Below are positions 16,850 to 26,542 of a DNA stretch of 64,000 nt, piece by piece. A program made the translations under genes and the position numbers. The notes under the pieces were generated by a model, which was not told where the DNA came from, did no database searches, and saw only the letters and a list, made by a program, of their open reading frames with translations. How positions within the stretch are numbered: position 1 is the first letter of the stretch; every line of letters starts with the position of its first letter. The stretch lies in NCBI RefSeq assembly GCF_900177345.1, contig NZ_FWZT01000001.1, positions 1-64,000 on the forward strand. Direction: 5' to 3'. The DNA comes from Pseudobacteriovorax antillogorgiicola. GTDB taxonomy: Bacteria; Bdellovibrionota_B; Oligoflexia; Oligoflexales; Oligoflexaceae.

Positions 16850-18520
16850 CTAAAATAAGGACGAAGCACCCTTCATCATGGATGCCCAGAAACGCCCCAA
16901 GTCATTGTAAGTTGCCATTGCAATCAGCGCGAGCACCATCACAAAGCCAATCTTCTGATAACCTTCAATAGCAGCATCGGGCAATGGTTTTCGAGCGACA
17001 CCTTCTGCGCCAATAAGCAAAAGTTGCCCACCGTCTAATACTGGAATGGGAATCAAGTTGAGCAAGCCCAGGTTAATGCTAATCATGGCGAGCAAGTGCA
17101 GAAACGCAATGAGACCCATTTTTACGGAGTCTGAAGCTACTTTAGCAATAGCGATGGGTCCACCCAGGGCCTGAAGAGGCATGTCTCCGGTAAATAGACC
17201 GACCACCGCTCCCGCGATGGTTTTTGTTAGGGTATAGGTTTCCTGAAAGCCATAGCCTAGGGCCTCGATAGGGTTGCTATAGACCTCTTCCACAAACTCG
17301 GCCTGTTCCATGGAGCCCCAGAACATTACCGGTAGAGTGTAGAGGGTCAACTTACCGGCGGCTCTTTGAACGTCTACAGGTTTCAGAGCGACTTCCTGTA
17401 CTAGTGACTCACCGTTCCTTAGAACCGTCAAGGCCACTTTGGGTGTGGTATTTTCCGAGATTATTTCGCTCAGGGCAAAGGCATTATCCACGCTCTGATC
17501 ATTCCAAGCCAAGATTGCGTCGCCAGGTTGTAATGATTCAACCTCCTCAAGAAGAACGCCAATAGTTAGCTGACTATCGCGAACACCCAAATTCTCGGGA
17601 GTAAGGGATTCGACCTGACTGACATCAATCTCAATAGACTGAAGGGCACGCTCTTCATCATCTCGCTCGCGCGGATCTTGTTTAGCCCTAAAACCCATAA
17701 GTGTCATAGTTTGGGCACCGTCAGCAGCGAACCACAACTTCTTTAGCTGGCGCCAGTACTTTGCATCCATTTCAGGACCATCGTCAAACCGAACCTTCTC
17801 CACTCTAAATCCTGTTTGAACACCAGCCATAGCTATAGGTTTGTTCGAGTCAGTCACTGTGAGGGTAGATGGTACGAAGGTCGGGGAAATACCAATCCGA
17901 CCCTTTGACCGCGCTAGCTCCTTGTCCTCGATCTCTTCAGGAACTAATGAAATTTCCTGCTGTGCACCGTCACGCTCAATCACGAAGGTAAGTTTTTCTC
18001 CTGGATTATCAGCCACAATTCGTTGGAGATCTTTCCAGGTTTTTACGTCCTCGCCATTGATTTCCTTGATTTGATCGTTGAAAGAAAGTCCGGCTCGGTC
18101 CGCTGGACTCCCCTTCATAATTTCACCCACAACTGCTGGTGGAAGCTTGACCCCATGAAGACCGATTATAGTGAATACGACTATGGCAAGTAGGAAGTTG
18201 GCGATGGGTCCTGCGGCGACTGTAGCAAGCCGGGCCCATATCGGGGCTCGATAAAACTCAGTTCCCTTGAGTTCTTCAGGAACATCTTCGGTTCGAACAG
18301 AGCCAAAAAACTTGACATACCCGCCGAGAGGTATAGCACTGATGCGATAGCTCGTTTCTTTACGTTGAAAGCTGATCAGGGTAGGGCCAAAGCCAATAGA
18401 AAAGACCTCAACAGAAATACCGCACCACTTACCGACTAAAAAGTGACCAGCCTCGTGAACGAAAACCAGTATCCCTAAAAAGAGTATGGTTGCTACTACA
18501 GGGTTAGAAAGAGCTTCCAT
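16850..18520 (-). CDS. rseP: RseP-type site-2 intramembrane metalloprotease
   Basis: An inner-membrane zinc protease that cleaves anti-sigma factors or signal-peptide remnants within the membrane. The zinc motif HEAGH is at residues 22-26 in the first membrane segment, and the third ligand motif LNLIPIPVLDGGQL near residue 500. Two PDZ-type regions lie between. At 556 residues it is about 100 longer than E. coli RseP; the extra length is in the periplasmic part. The neighbours uppS and cdsA are conventional, but dxr, often found between cdsA and rseP, is absent. Confidence 0.95.
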   Translation of the reverse strand: MEALSNPVVATILFLGILVFVHEAGHFLVGKWCGISVEVFSIGFGPTLISFQRKETSYRISAIPLGGYVKFFGSVRTEDVPEELKGTEFYRAPIWARLATVAAGPIANFLLAIVVFTIIGLHGVKLPPAVVGEIMKGSPADRAGLSFNDQIKEINGEDVKTWKDLQRIVADNPGEKLTFVIERDGAQQEISLVPEEIEDKELARSKGRIGISPTFVPSTLTVTDSNKPIAMAGVQTGFRVEKVRFDDGPEMDAKYWRQLKKLWFAADGAQTMTLMGFRAKQDPRERDDEERALQSIEIDVSQVESLTPENLGVRDSQLTIGVLLEEVESLQPGDAILAWNDQSVDNAFALSEIISENTTPKVALTVLRNGESLVQEVALKPVDVQRAAGKLTLYTLPVMFWGSMEQAEFVEEVYSNPIEALGYGFQETYTLTKTIAGAVVGLFTGDMPLQALGGPIAIAKVASDSVKMGLIAFLHLLAMISINLGLLNLIPIPVLDGGQLLLIGAEGVARKPLPDAAIEGYQKIGFVMVLALIAMATYNDLGRFWASMMKGASSLF

Positions 18521-18536
18521 CAAAAGCCTCGCTTAG

Positions 18537-19379
18537 TCATTTACCCAAATTATACAAAATAAACCAAATGACGGGGGCGGCAAATAGTAGGCCATCGACA
18601 CGGTCTAAAAAGCCCCCATGGCCAGGGAAGACGACTCCTGAGTCTTTGACCCCAGAAAAACGCTTGAAAGTTGATTCCACTAGGTCTCCCATTTGACCAA
18701 ATGCCCCTCCGACGAGGCTTGCCAAGCCGATAACCAACCATGGACCCAATTGCCCTTGGTAAACGGCGTTGCAAATAAGCCCCCCTGCTACACTGGCAAT
18801 CAGCCCCGCAATGGAGCCCTCCCAAGTCTTTTTTGGAGACATGCGAGGTGCTAGCTTGTGCTTGCCAAATTGTTTCCCGCCAAAATAAGCACCAGTGTCA
18901 CCTGCCCAAACGACAGTACAAAGATACAAGACGTAACGAGAGCCCTCCCCCATAAGAAACAAGTCCCACGTAGCAAGCCATGGGAAAGAACCATAGACGA
19001 TTGATACTAACAAAGCGACTGTTCTCGCAAATGCTGTCTCATTATCGGGCGCGAAAAACGAACCTATGAGAATCCCGCCCAGCATTCCCGCCAGAACCAT
19101 GCCTCGACCACCATCCGCGGAGTAGACTGAAGAGCCGAGAAATATTAAGCATGCAAAGCCTACTGCAGTGGGCACAATCCAAAGCGGCGGTTTAGACTGC
19201 TGCGATGCTGGATTGAAAGCATTTTCGAGGCGAGGTACGAGCATCGAAGCCATCTCGAAGGTCCCTAAGCCAACAAGGCACATAAAGAAAGGGATAAGAA
19301 CCCATTTAGGAGCTAAGATGAGAAGGGCGAGAAACAGAGGGAGGGCTAGCAGGACTGTGAGCACTCTTTGCTTAAGCAT
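18537..19379 (-). CDS. cdsA: Phosphatidate cytidylyltransferase
   Basis: Forms CDP-diacylglycerol from CTP and phosphatidic acid, the branch point for phospholipid synthesis. The 280-residue polytopic membrane protein carries the family signature near its C-terminus: SPKKTWEGSIAG, then GDLVESTFKR and VKDSGVVFPGHGGFLDRVDG. It sits between uppS and rseP in the usual order, and its product feeds PssA in the same operon. Confidence 0.95.
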   Translation of the reverse strand: MLKQRVLTVLLALPLFLALLILAPKWVLIPFFMCLVGLGTFEMASMLVPRLENAFNPASQQSKPPLWIVPTAVGFACLIFLGSSVYSADGGRGMVLAGMLGGILIGSFFAPDNETAFARTVALLVSIVYGSFPWLATWDLFLMGEGSRYVLYLCTVVWAGDTGAYFGGKQFGKHKLAPRMSPKKTWEGSIAGLIASVAGGLICNAVYQGQLGPWLVIGLASLVGGAFGQMGDLVESTFKRFSGVKDSGVVFPGHGGFLDRVDGLLFAAPVIWFILYNLGK

Positions 19380-19397
19380 AAATAGAATCTTTCTTAT

Positions 19398-20159
19398 CTA
19401 AATTTTCGCACTGATTTGCTTACTGGACATGAATAAGCCTTTTGGCACACGACCGAATCGACGATCGCGAGCAGCATAGGCTTCCAAGGCTGCAGCAAAG
19501 TCCTTTTTGCCAAACTCGGGCCAATGTTTAGGAGTGAAGTACATTTCCGAATAAGAAATTTCCCATAAGAGGAAGTTGGACACCCGCTGCTCACCACTGG
19601 TGCGTATAAGTAGGTCAGGGTCAGGAATATCGGCTGTGCTCAAAGACTGAGCCACCATCTTTTCCGTAATATCTTCCGGCTCAAGCTCGCCACGCTTGAT
19701 AAGGCTCGCAAGACGCTTCATTCCTTGAACTAAGTCGCTCCGTGAGCCGTAGCTTAGGGCTAGGACCAGCTGTAGGCCGTCGTTGCCAGCTGTCGATTTT
19801 TCGGCTTTTTCAAGGAGGTCCTGGCAATCCCTCGGCAGACGGTCTCGCTCACCAATGCTTCGCAAGCGCACATTGTTTTCATTCAAATGGGCCAGCTCGT
19901 CGCGGAGATAACTCGACAAGAGCCGGAATAGCCCTTTTACTTCGTCCACTGGACGGTTCCAATTTTCTTCACTGAACGCGTAAAGCGTCAAATACTTAAC
20001 ACCTTGCTCACCCGCTGCCTCAACCACATCGCGGACCCGTTTGGCACCATTTCGATGCCCAAATATCCTTGGCTGCAGACGCCCCTGGGCCCAGCGGCCA
20101 TTTCCGTCCATGATGATAGCAACGTGCCTTGGGATTCTTTTTGCCTTATGAATGTCCAT
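19398..20159 (-). CDS. uppS: Undecaprenyl diphosphate synthase
   Basis: A cis-prenyltransferase that builds the C55 lipid carrier from isopentenyl diphosphate. HVAIIMDGNGRWA (catalytic D18) and the C-terminal DLLIRTSGEQRVSNFLLW block are diagnostic. ATG 20159 gives the normal N-terminus and a 253-residue protein; longer in-frame starts add unrelated sequence. It is first of the envelope operon, whose last gene, murG, uses the lipid carrier made here. Confidence 0.95.
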   Translation of the reverse strand: MDIHKAKRIPRHVAIIMDGNGRWAQGRLQPRIFGHRNGAKRVRDVVEAAGEQGVKYLTLYAFSEENWNRPVDEVKGLFRLLSSYLRDELAHLNENNVRLRSIGERDRLPRDCQDLLEKAEKSTAGNDGLQLVLALSYGSRSDLVQGMKRLASLIKRGELEPEDITEKMVAQSLSTADIPDPDLLIRTSGEQRVSNFLLWEISYSEMYFTPKHWPEFGKKDFAAALEAYAARDRRFGRVPKGLFMSSKQISAKI

Positions 20160-20417
20160 ATACCCTGTCGTTTCTGTCCGTAACAAAGTGTCAAACAGAC
20201 GCAATTTTAATGATGCGACCCCGATCCTCCTGTTTCTCATCCAGTGTGGTAAGCGACCTCGGACCAGCACTTTCTAAGTCGGAAGGAATTTGATAGTAAA
20301 ACAGCTTCTTGGGCTTGATCACATACCATATTATGACAAGTTACCCAAGATAATACATTTCCTGTCTTGCTTAGGAAAGGCAAGTACTTTCACTTCCATT
20401 CGCCTTTGAGGACCCTT

Positions 20418-21143
20418 ATGAGCGACGCTAAACCGAATGCCAGAGGAACCCTTATCCTGGCTTCTAACTGCCTGGGATTACCAGACGATATCCCTCAACG
20501 CAGCCTGACGGCACTTCGGGAGTCTGATCTTTTAGTTTTTGAAGAAGACCGCCCGGCCCGACAAGCCCTCAAGGCAGCTGGAATCCATCGAGACTACCTG
20601 AAGTTCACCGAGCATAATGAAGCCTCGACAAGGGAAGATGTTAAGCAAGCCCTCAAGAGTGGCCAAACGGTTTGCTACATGAGCGACCAAGGCGTTCCAA
20701 CCCTTGCCGATCCAGGCTCAGAGCTTTTAAAAATTGCCTATTCCTTGGATGCTCCTGTTCGAGTAATTCCTGGACCAAGCTCGGTGACAGCGGCTTTGGC
20801 TGCCTGTCCATTTCTAGAATCTCGTTTCTTGTACTATGGTTTCTTACCTCGGGAGCCGGATAAGCGCAGCATCGCGATCGCGGAACTAGCTCAAAATCCG
20901 CATCCTATCGTTTTTCTGGACACGCCCTATAGACGTAAAGCGCTTCTTGAGGCCTTATCTCAAGGTTTCGGAGGCGACCGCAAAGCCCTTCTTGCCGTAG
21001 ATATTTCGGGGGATCAGGAAGGTTTTTATCACAGGAGCTTGGACGCTCTCGCTGATCTTACTTTAGATAAGTTGAATTTTGTTATTGTCGTCCAAGGAGC
21101 TGCAACGAAAAGTCGCCCGAAGAAGAAGCGTCGCCCTCACTGA
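20418..21143 (+). CDS. RsmI-like tetrapyrrole-methylase family methyltransferase
   Basis: RsmI methylates the 2'-O of C1402 in 16S rRNA using S-adenosylmethionine. This 241-residue protein keeps the fold pattern: GTLILASNCLG near the start, DLLVFEEDRPAR, and CYMSDQGVPTLADPGSELL, which mirrors the RsmI substrate loop. It departs from consensus at key places, for example CLGLPDD instead of the usual PIGNLxD. It ends in a basic tail (KSRPKKKRRPH). It may be a diverged RsmI or a related methylase with another target. ATG 20418 follows GAGGA. Confidence 0.75.
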   Translation: MSDAKPNARGTLILASNCLGLPDDIPQRSLTALRESDLLVFEEDRPARQALKAAGIHRDYLKFTEHNEASTREDVKQALKSGQTVCYMSDQGVPTLADPGSELLKIAYSLDAPVRVIPGPSSVTAALAACPFLESRFLYYGFLPREPDKRSIAIAELAQNPHPIVFLDTPYRRKALLEALSQGFGGDRKALLAVDISGDQEGFYHRSLDALADLTLDKLNFVIVVQGAATKSRPKKKRRPH

Positions 21144-21154
21144 ATTGGCAGAGC

Positions 21155-22249
21155 CTATTCAGTCTCGCCTTTGAAAAAAGGCGAGTTCCGATAGTAAGGT
21201 AAGGCCATCTGCAAGCCACTGACTATAATGGCAACAGTCGGTACCGCGAGAATGATCCCTAAGATTCCAAACCAATCACCAAAGGCAATGACCGAGGCGA
21301 TGACCACCACAGGATGAATGCCTGCGCGATCACCAATGATTCTAGGAGTCACAATCATGCCATCGAGCAATTGCACCAATGTGATGACAACTGCCACAGC
21401 CATGACCATCCCAAGGCTACCACCCTGACCAATGATCACCACAACACTCAACATCGACCCCACAAGGACATCAAGATAGGGTACGATGCGGCAAATCCCA
21501 GCCACCGCCCCTATGGCGATGCCAGATTGCAGGCCAATCACCGAGAAGCCAAACATATAGAGAAACGACAGGATCAGAGCTACCAGAAGCTGGCCCTTCA
21601 CAACACCCCAAAGGATAATATCCATCTTGCGAATATTGTATTGGGCTAATGACTGGATATCCTTGGGAACGATGCTCTGAATAAAGAGCCGTATATTACT
21701 CATATTATTTAGGAAAAACCAAGTCATCAAGGGAATAAGAACGGTATTTAAGGCTCCTCCCAAGACTTGAGGGGTACTCGACCACACTTTCTGAATGGCA
21801 TCGGTTGTGGTGGTTGTCACCTTCCTCATGAGATCGAGGTCAAGAATGATTTTGTCGAAAGCTTCGTAGCTAATAAAGCCCCGACTCACCATAAAATCTC
21901 GAATCGGAATGATCTTTTGATTTACGTAAACCACCGCCCGCGGAATCTGTTTTAGGATCTCGACCAGCTCGGTATAGATAGTGGGAACAATAGCTGCAGC
22001 CCCACTAATGAAACCACCGAAAAATAAAATTGAAACCCCTAATACGATCCAGTTACGACCGACTTTGCCACTGTAGCTAAGCTTGGAGACCGCGGGGCTC
22101 AAAATATAAGTAAAAATAAGGCTGATCGCGACCGAGACGATGAGGCTGCGATAGACTAGGGCAGACAGCCCCAGGCCAAGTGAGAAGAAAGCGATGAATC
22201 TCATGAAACGCTTGAACAAGTGCCAATCGTAAACAGAAGCTTTGGACAT
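21155..22249 (-). CDS. AI-2E family (PerM-type) membrane transporter
   Basis: 364 residues with about seven or eight hydrophobic segments and the family's C-terminal half: GVVKGQLLVALILSFLYM, then GICRIVPYLDVLVGS and VITLVQLLDGMIVTPRIIGD. Family members are reported as autoinducer-2 exporters, proton-driven antiporters or permeases; the substrate here is unknown. It follows prmC by seven bases. The last codons contain a perfect 9-bp inverted repeat (21164-21185). Confidence 0.85.
   Translation of the reverse strand: MSKASVYDWHLFKRFMRFIAFFSLGLGLSALVYRSLIVSVAISLIFTYILSPAVSKLSYSGKVGRNWIVLGVSILFFGGFISGAAAIVPTIYTELVEILKQIPRAVVYVNQKIIPIRDFMVSRGFISYEAFDKIILDLDLMRKVTTTTTDAIQKVWSSTPQVLGGALNTVLIPLMTWFFLNNMSNIRLFIQSIVPKDIQSLAQYNIRKMDIILWGVVKGQLLVALILSFLYMFGFSVIGLQSGIAIGAVAGICRIVPYLDVLVGSMLSVVVIIGQGGSLGMVMAVAVVITLVQLLDGMIVTPRIIGDRAGIHPVVVIASVIAFGDWFGILGIILAVPTVAIIVSGLQMALPYYRNSPFFKGETE
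21164..21185. terminator. Perfect 9-bp stem with GAAA tetraloop between convergent gene ends
   Basis: CTCGCCTTT, GAAA, AAAGGCGAG forms a perfect stem-loop. On the plus strand it lies 20 bases after the rsmI-like stop; on the minus strand it is inside the last codons of the transporter gene. No T-run follows on either strand, so it may act as an mRNA 3' stabiliser or a Rho-assisted end rather than a true intrinsic terminator. Confidence 0.35.
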
Positions 22250-22256
22250 GCACCAC

Positions 22257-23126
22257 CTATACTTTGGGAGCCAGGGCCTTCACGATGCGAGGTAAATTGG
22301 CTAGATCGCGAATCACGGTCACACTTCTCCAGCCATGGTCTTCTAGAATACTAACGACTTTTTCCCCCTGCGTCGCGCCTATTTCTAGGACAAGATGACC
22401 ATCAGGGGTGAGAGCCCGTTGGGCAAGCCTTGCCAGCGCCTTGTAGAAGGCAAAGCCTCCATCTTCAGCAAAGAGCGCGACATGAGGTTCGAAGTTTAGA
22501 ACCGAAGCGCCCATGATGCCTTTTTCATGTTCGCCAATATAAGGAGGATTCGAGCAAATCAAATCAAAAGGTTCCGCGATATCGAGCCAAGTATCTTCCT
22601 TTAGAGCATCGCGAACCTTAAACTCAACAACTTGCTCCCATCGAGTAGCGTTTGTCTGCGCTAGCGCTAAGGCTTTCTCAGACACATCCCAGGCTTCAAC
22701 ATGAGCCCCTGGAACCTCTTTGCCAAGGGTTACGGCAATAGCTCCAGAACCTGTACCAACATCAAGAATCGACTTGAAGTCGTAAGTTTTATGAAGCTCA
22801 AGCACCGCCTCGATGAGGTGTTCAGTTTCGGGTCTAGGGATAAGCACATCGGAGGAAACGGAGAACTCTCTGCCATAGAATTCACGCTGCCCGAGAATAT
22901 AAGCGACTGGCTCCCCAGCGGCCCGCCGTTGTAAATAGCTACGAATCGTAGCTTTTTCTTCCTGGTCGACCGGCTTATCGTAGTGACAGTATAGGTCAAT
23001 CCGCTGGCAACCGAGAGCTTGACTCATCAAAAGTTCAGCGTCTAGCCTTGCTGTGTCGATGTCCTTACTTTTTAAGAAATTCGACGACCACAGCAGAATA
23101 TCGCGGATGGTCCACACCTCAACCAT
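22257..23126 (-). CDS. prmC: Peptide chain release factor N5-glutamine methyltransferase
   Basis: Methylates the GGQ glutamine of release factors. The SAM-binding ILDVGTGSGAIAVTL and catalytic NPPY (in LICSNPPYIGEHE) motifs are present, after the N-terminal substrate-recognition helices. The 289-residue length is normal. ATG 23126 shares a base with the prfA stop (TGATG), so the two are translationally coupled; the GTG one codon earlier is also possible. Its substrate, RF1, is encoded directly upstream. Confidence 0.95.
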   Translation of the reverse strand: MVEVWTIRDILLWSSNFLKSKDIDTARLDAELLMSQALGCQRIDLYCHYDKPVDQEEKATIRSYLQRRAAGEPVAYILGQREFYGREFSVSSDVLIPRPETEHLIEAVLELHKTYDFKSILDVGTGSGAIAVTLGKEVPGAHVEAWDVSEKALALAQTNATRWEQVVEFKVRDALKEDTWLDIAEPFDLICSNPPYIGEHEKGIMGASVLNFEPHVALFAEDGGFAFYKALARLAQRALTPDGHLVLEIGATQGEKVVSILEDHGWRSVTVIRDLANLPRIVKALAPKV

Positions 23127-24199
23127 CACACATTTCCTTCTAAAGACTGCTTCAATAACTCTGTTTGGTGATGAGCGCCGAGAGAATCTAAGACTTCACC
23201 AATATCCCCCTCCATAACGCCGTCTAGCTTATAGAGAGTTAGGTTGATGCGGTGATCCGTAAGTCGCCCCTGAGGAAAGTTATAAGTACGAATCCTCTCA
23301 CTACGGTCGCCACTTCCCACCTGACTCTTGCGATCAGCACTGATAGCATCAGCCTGCTCACGTTGCATCTTTTCCAAAAGGCGGGCTTTTAGGACTTTCA
23401 TAGCCTTATCCCGGTTCTTGATCTGCGATCGTTCATCCTGACACTCAACAACAATGCCCGACGGTTTGTGAACGATTCGAACAGCTGAGTCTGTGGTATT
23501 TACGTGCTGGCCACCAGCTCCCGATGACCGGAATGTGCCGATATCCAGATCTTTTTGATCAATGGGAACCTCATCGACATCATCCGCCTCAGGCAGAATC
23601 GCAACGGTGCAGGCACTGGTATGAACACGACCTTGGGTTTCTGTTTGTGGTACACGTTGCACGCGATGAACACCACTTTCAAATTTCAGACGACTGAAAA
23701 CACGCTCACCTTTTATGAGCACGACAGCTTCCTTATATCCCCCGGATGCCGACTCTGTGGAGGACATCATCTCGACCTTCCAACCACTTTTTTCTGCATG
23801 GCGGGTGTACATCCGCAGCAAATCGGCAGCAAAGAGCGAGGCTTCCTCCCCACCAGTACCAGCACGAACTTCGAGGATGACGTTCTTTTCATCATTGGGG
23901 TCGCGAGGCAAGGTTAGAATCTGAAGGTTACTTTCAGATTCTTCGATGGCCGCTTCAAGGCTTGATAACTCTTCCTTAGCCATTGCCCGCATATCCGGAT
24001 CATCTTCTTTTAACATCTCTTTCGCAGCATCACGCTCTTCTTTTTGCTGCTTATAAACGCGGTAGGCCTCGACAATATCGACGATGGTGGCCCGTTCTTT
24101 AGAAAGCCGCGTTAGCTCCTTGCCATCGATATCGCCTCGCGACATCTGGCTTTCAATTTCATTGAAACGGAGTTCAATGGTTTCTAGTTTATCAAACAT
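23126..24199 (-). CDS. prfA: Peptide chain release factor 1
   Basis: Recognises UAA and UAG at the ribosomal A site and triggers peptide release. The GGQ tripeptide is at residues 229-231 ([10 protein letters not shown]) and the P-x-T codon-recognition element at 184-186 (PQT), which marks RF1 rather than RF2. 357 residues, usual length. ATG 24199 lies 14 bases downstream of the terminator hairpin at 24213-24248, so prfA probably depends on readthrough or its own promoter. Confidence 0.96.
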   Translation of the reverse strand: MFDKLETIELRFNEIESQMSRGDIDGKELTRLSKERATIVDIVEAYRVYKQQKEERDAAKEMLKEDDPDMRAMAKEELSSLEAAIEESESNLQILTLPRDPNDEKNVILEVRAGTGGEEASLFAADLLRMYTRHAEKSGWKVEMMSSTESASGGYKEAVVLIKGERVFSRLKFESGVHRVQRVPQTETQGRVHTSACTVAILPEADDVDEVPIDQKDLDIGTFRSSGAGGQHVNTTDSAVRIVHKPSGIVVECQDERSQIKNRDKAMKVLKARLLEKMQREQADAISADRKSQVGSGDRSERIRTYNFPQGRLTDHRINLTLYKLDGVMEGDIGEVLDSLGAHHQTELLKQSLEGNV

Positions 24200-24212
24200 A
24201 GACTTTTCTCTT

Positions 24213-24248
24213 AAAAAACAACCCATAGCTCGATTCCGAACTATGGGT
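24213..24248 (-). terminator. Intrinsic terminator downstream of rho
   Basis: On the minus strand ACCCATAG ... CTATGGGT forms an 8-bp stem (24248-24241 with 24228-24221), with part of the loop also pairing. It is followed by TGTTTTTT. This is a classic Rho-independent terminator ending the rho transcript before prfA. Confidence 0.8.
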
Positions 24249-24259
24249 ACTGTTGTATT

Positions 24260-24364
24260 TCAATTAAATGGGCGCTTTTTGGGAACCTGCCTGAAAAGTC
24301 GTTCGCCATAACCTGGCCTTAGGCATTTCAGACGGGTTCTTAGGTTTCGGTCGAATACTTTCAT
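24260..24364 (-). CDS. Possible 34-residue basic microprotein between rho and prfA
   Basis: ATG 24364 opens a 34-codon frame with AGG nearby and a stop 12 bases before the terminator. The product has 11 Lys/Arg residues in 34 and one cysteine (MKVFDRNLRTRLKCLRPGYG at the N-terminal end). Many bacteria carry rpmE (bL31) at this place; this peptide is too short and lacks its motifs. It does not match bL34 or bL36. It could be a chance frame in a leader or trailer. Confidence 0.3.
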   Translation of the reverse strand: MKVFDRNLRTRLKCLRPGYGERLFRQVPKKRPFN

Positions 24365-24458
24365 GACATACCTAAAATCAGCAGCCCAAAAATTTTCGAA
24401 TCTCCGACCATGAGTCAAGCCCCCAAGCATGCTGCAAAACCCAGACTACTCTACAGAG

Positions 24459-25799
24459 TTAGCCATTCATTGAGTTCAAGAAGTCAGCATTGCTGTCTGT
24501 CTTTTCCATCTTGTTCAACAAGAACTCCATGGCGTCGACAGTATTAAGCGGTTGCAGCAGCTTTCTCAAAATCCACATACGATTGAGAACTTCTTTCGGA
24601 AGGAGAAGCTCTTCTTTTCGCGTACCGGACTTGTTGATATCCATTGCTGGGAACACACGCTTTTCAGACAACTTGCGATCAAGAACCAGTTCCATGTTAC
24701 CGGTACCCTTGAATTCTTCGAAAATCACTTCGTCCATACGGGAGCCGGTGTCGATCAGAGCAGTCGCGATGATCGTGAGTGATCCACCATCCTCGATGTT
24801 ACGAGCTGCACCGAAGAACCTCTTCGGCTTGTGAAGCGCGTTGGAGTCGACACCACCAGAAAGAATCTTTCCAGAAGGCGGAACGACTGAGTTATAGGCT
24901 CGTGCGAGACGAGTGATGGAGTCCAAAAGGATAACCACATCGTTGCGGTGTTCCACCAGTCGCTTAGCCTTTTCGATAACCATTTCAGCAACCTGAACGT
25001 GGCGCTGAGCTGGCTCGTCGAAAGTCGAGCTGATCACTTCACCCTTAACAGAGCGCTCCATGTCCGTAACCTCTTCCGGACGTTCGTCGATCAGAAGCAC
25101 GATCAAAATGGCTTCAGGATGATTTTTCTCAATGGAGTGAGCAATATTCTGCAATAATACAGTTTTACCCGTTCGTGGAGGCGCCACAACCAAAGCCCGC
25201 TGCCCCTTACCGATCGGACACATGATGTCGATGATCCGTGTCGAGTAGTTGCTGGACGCCACTTCCATCTTGAACTTTTCCATGGGGTAAAGAGGCGTAA
25301 GGTTGTCGAATAGAATCTTATCGAAACCCGGATCGGGTGGCGCACTGTTGACCTTCTCTACTTTCAACAAAGCGAAGTAGCGCTCTGTGTCCTTTGGAGG
25401 TCTGATTTGCCCAGAAACGGTGTCACCCGTACGAAGGTTGAACCTTCGAATCTGTGATGGTGATACGTATATATCATCGGGCCCCGGTAGGTAATTGTAG
25501 TCCGGCGCGCGCAAGAAACCGAAACCATCGGGAAGAGTTTCAAGAACCCCCTCACCGTAAATCACACCACCCTGCTCGGATTGTGCTTGAAGCAGAGCAA
25601 AGATGAGGTCCTGCTTACGCATGCTGCTTGAACCTTCAACACCGAGTTCTCGGGCGAGTTTGTTCAAGTCAGAGATCTTTCTCTCTTTCAGTTCCTTAAG
25701 ATTAATTTCTTGATTGCTTTCGGCACCAGCTTCCTTAGCTTTTGCACTAGTCTTTCTTGACGTTTTAGGCTTGTCTGTTGACTTGTCCTTTTCAGTCAT
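24459..25799 (-). CDS. rho: Transcription termination factor Rho
   Basis: A hexameric RNA helicase that ends transcription. In order: a Lys/Thr/Ser-rich N-terminal tail (residues 1-30), the Rho N-terminal helical domain, the cold-shock-like RNA-binding domain ([14 protein letters not shown]) and the ATPase core. The core has Walker A APPRTGKT, Walker [17 protein letters not shown] and the Q/R-loop region ([18 protein letters not shown]). 446 residues, slightly longer than E. coli Rho because of the tail. The leader from the proposed promoter is about 165 bases, compatible with autoregulation. Confidence 0.97.
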   Translation of the reverse strand: MTEKDKSTDKPKTSRKTSAKAKEAGAESNQEINLKELKERKISDLNKLARELGVEGSSSMRKQDLIFALLQAQSEQGGVIYGEGVLETLPDGFGFLRAPDYNYLPGPDDIYVSPSQIRRFNLRTGDTVSGQIRPPKDTERYFALLKVEKVNSAPPDPGFDKILFDNLTPLYPMEKFKMEVASSNYSTRIIDIMCPIGKGQRALVVAPPRTGKTVLLQNIAHSIEKNHPEAILIVLLIDERPEEVTDMERSVKGEVISSTFDEPAQRHVQVAEMVIEKAKRLVEHRNDVVILLDSITRLARAYNSVVPPSGKILSGGVDSNALHKPKRFFGAARNIEDGGSLTIIATALIDTGSRMDEVIFEEFKGTGNMELVLDRKLSEKRVFPAMDINKSGTRKEELLLPKEVLNRMWILRKLLQPLNTVDAMEFLLNKMEKTDSNADFLNSMNG

Positions 25800-26161
25800 A
25801 GGTTAGCTCTCTTCATAAAGGTAGGTAGAAATATCAATACTGGATGGAAGTCTCAAAATCGAGAAATCCTAGTTCGTAAATAAAGTGATTAGTTGACTCT
25901 TTGCGAAGATCCTTGGTGGAAAATGGCAGGCTGATTTAATGTTACGCTCAAAAGCCTCTTCCTCCAAACACGAATATTCCATTCATTAATGTTTGTCAAT
26001 TCTATTCTTTTCTTCATGGGAGCCACTTTGTAGACAAACGCCGCCAAGATGCATTGTCATGAGCCTCTAAATCGGCGATAATATCAAAATGACAGTCGTA
26101 ACTTCTGTGATTTAGGGTACATGATTACATTTGATTTTTCATTATTTTTGATAGGCACACA
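25800..26161. other. Intergenic region between rho and the 26162 gene
   Basis: 362 bases holding the rho leader and promoter on the minus strand and the upstream region of the small secreted-protein gene on the plus strand. No frame, tRNA or repeat was seen. No confident plus-strand promoter could be assigned. Confidence 0.5.
25971..25999 (-). promoter_or_regulatory. Candidate sigma70 promoter of rho
   Basis: On the minus strand a perfect TTGACA (25999-25994), 17 bases, then TATTCG (25976-25971). The -35 and spacing are ideal but the -10 matches only three positions. Confidence 0.45.
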
Positions 26162-26542
26162 ATGAAAAAAATCATGTTGGCTTTGAGTTTAGTGGAAATA
26201 TTGATTTCTGGGGCTGCATCCGCTCAGGTGACCAACTCCCAGGAGCGCTTCCAGGACTTTTTTGCTACCGCTGGCTATGGCACCGCTTTTGGAGCAGCCT
26301 TAGGAGCAGCAACCCTTCCCTTCCAAGAAAATCCGGAAAAACACCTACGCTCTGTCGCCATTGGTGCTTCCATCGGCTTCTTCGCAGGAAGCCTGCTCGG
26401 GAGTTACGTGATTTTTATGCCGTCAGTTGCCGAGTCGACTCCAGAAAGTCATTCCCCCAAACTTACTGTGACTCCCTTGTTTGACCGAAAAGGCGAACGA
26501 ATTCAGGGAATTCAAAGCTCCTGGCAAATTGCTCAATTTTAG
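26162..26542 (+). CDS. Small secreted protein with glycine-zipper-like segment
   Basis: 126 residues with a signal peptide (MKKIMLALSLVEILISG, cleavage near ASAQ-V). Two Gly/Ala-rich hydrophobic stretches follow (GYGTAFGAALGAA about 38-50 and SVAIGASIGFFAGSLLGSY about 64-82), typical of glycine-zipper envelope proteins. The C-terminus is polar. The gene overlaps the convergent AhpD-like gene by four bases. No precise family recognised. Confidence 0.65.
   Translation: MKKIMLALSLVEILISGAASAQVTNSQERFQDFFATAGYGTAFGAALGAATLPFQENPEKHLRSVAIGASIGFFAGSLLGSYVIFMPSVAESTPESHSPKLTVTPLFDRKGERIQGIQSSWQIAQF

Noticed and set aside
24260-24364. Ribosomal protein bL31, bL34 or bL36
   Set aside because: Length and sequence do not match any of them; only one cysteine and no family motifs.
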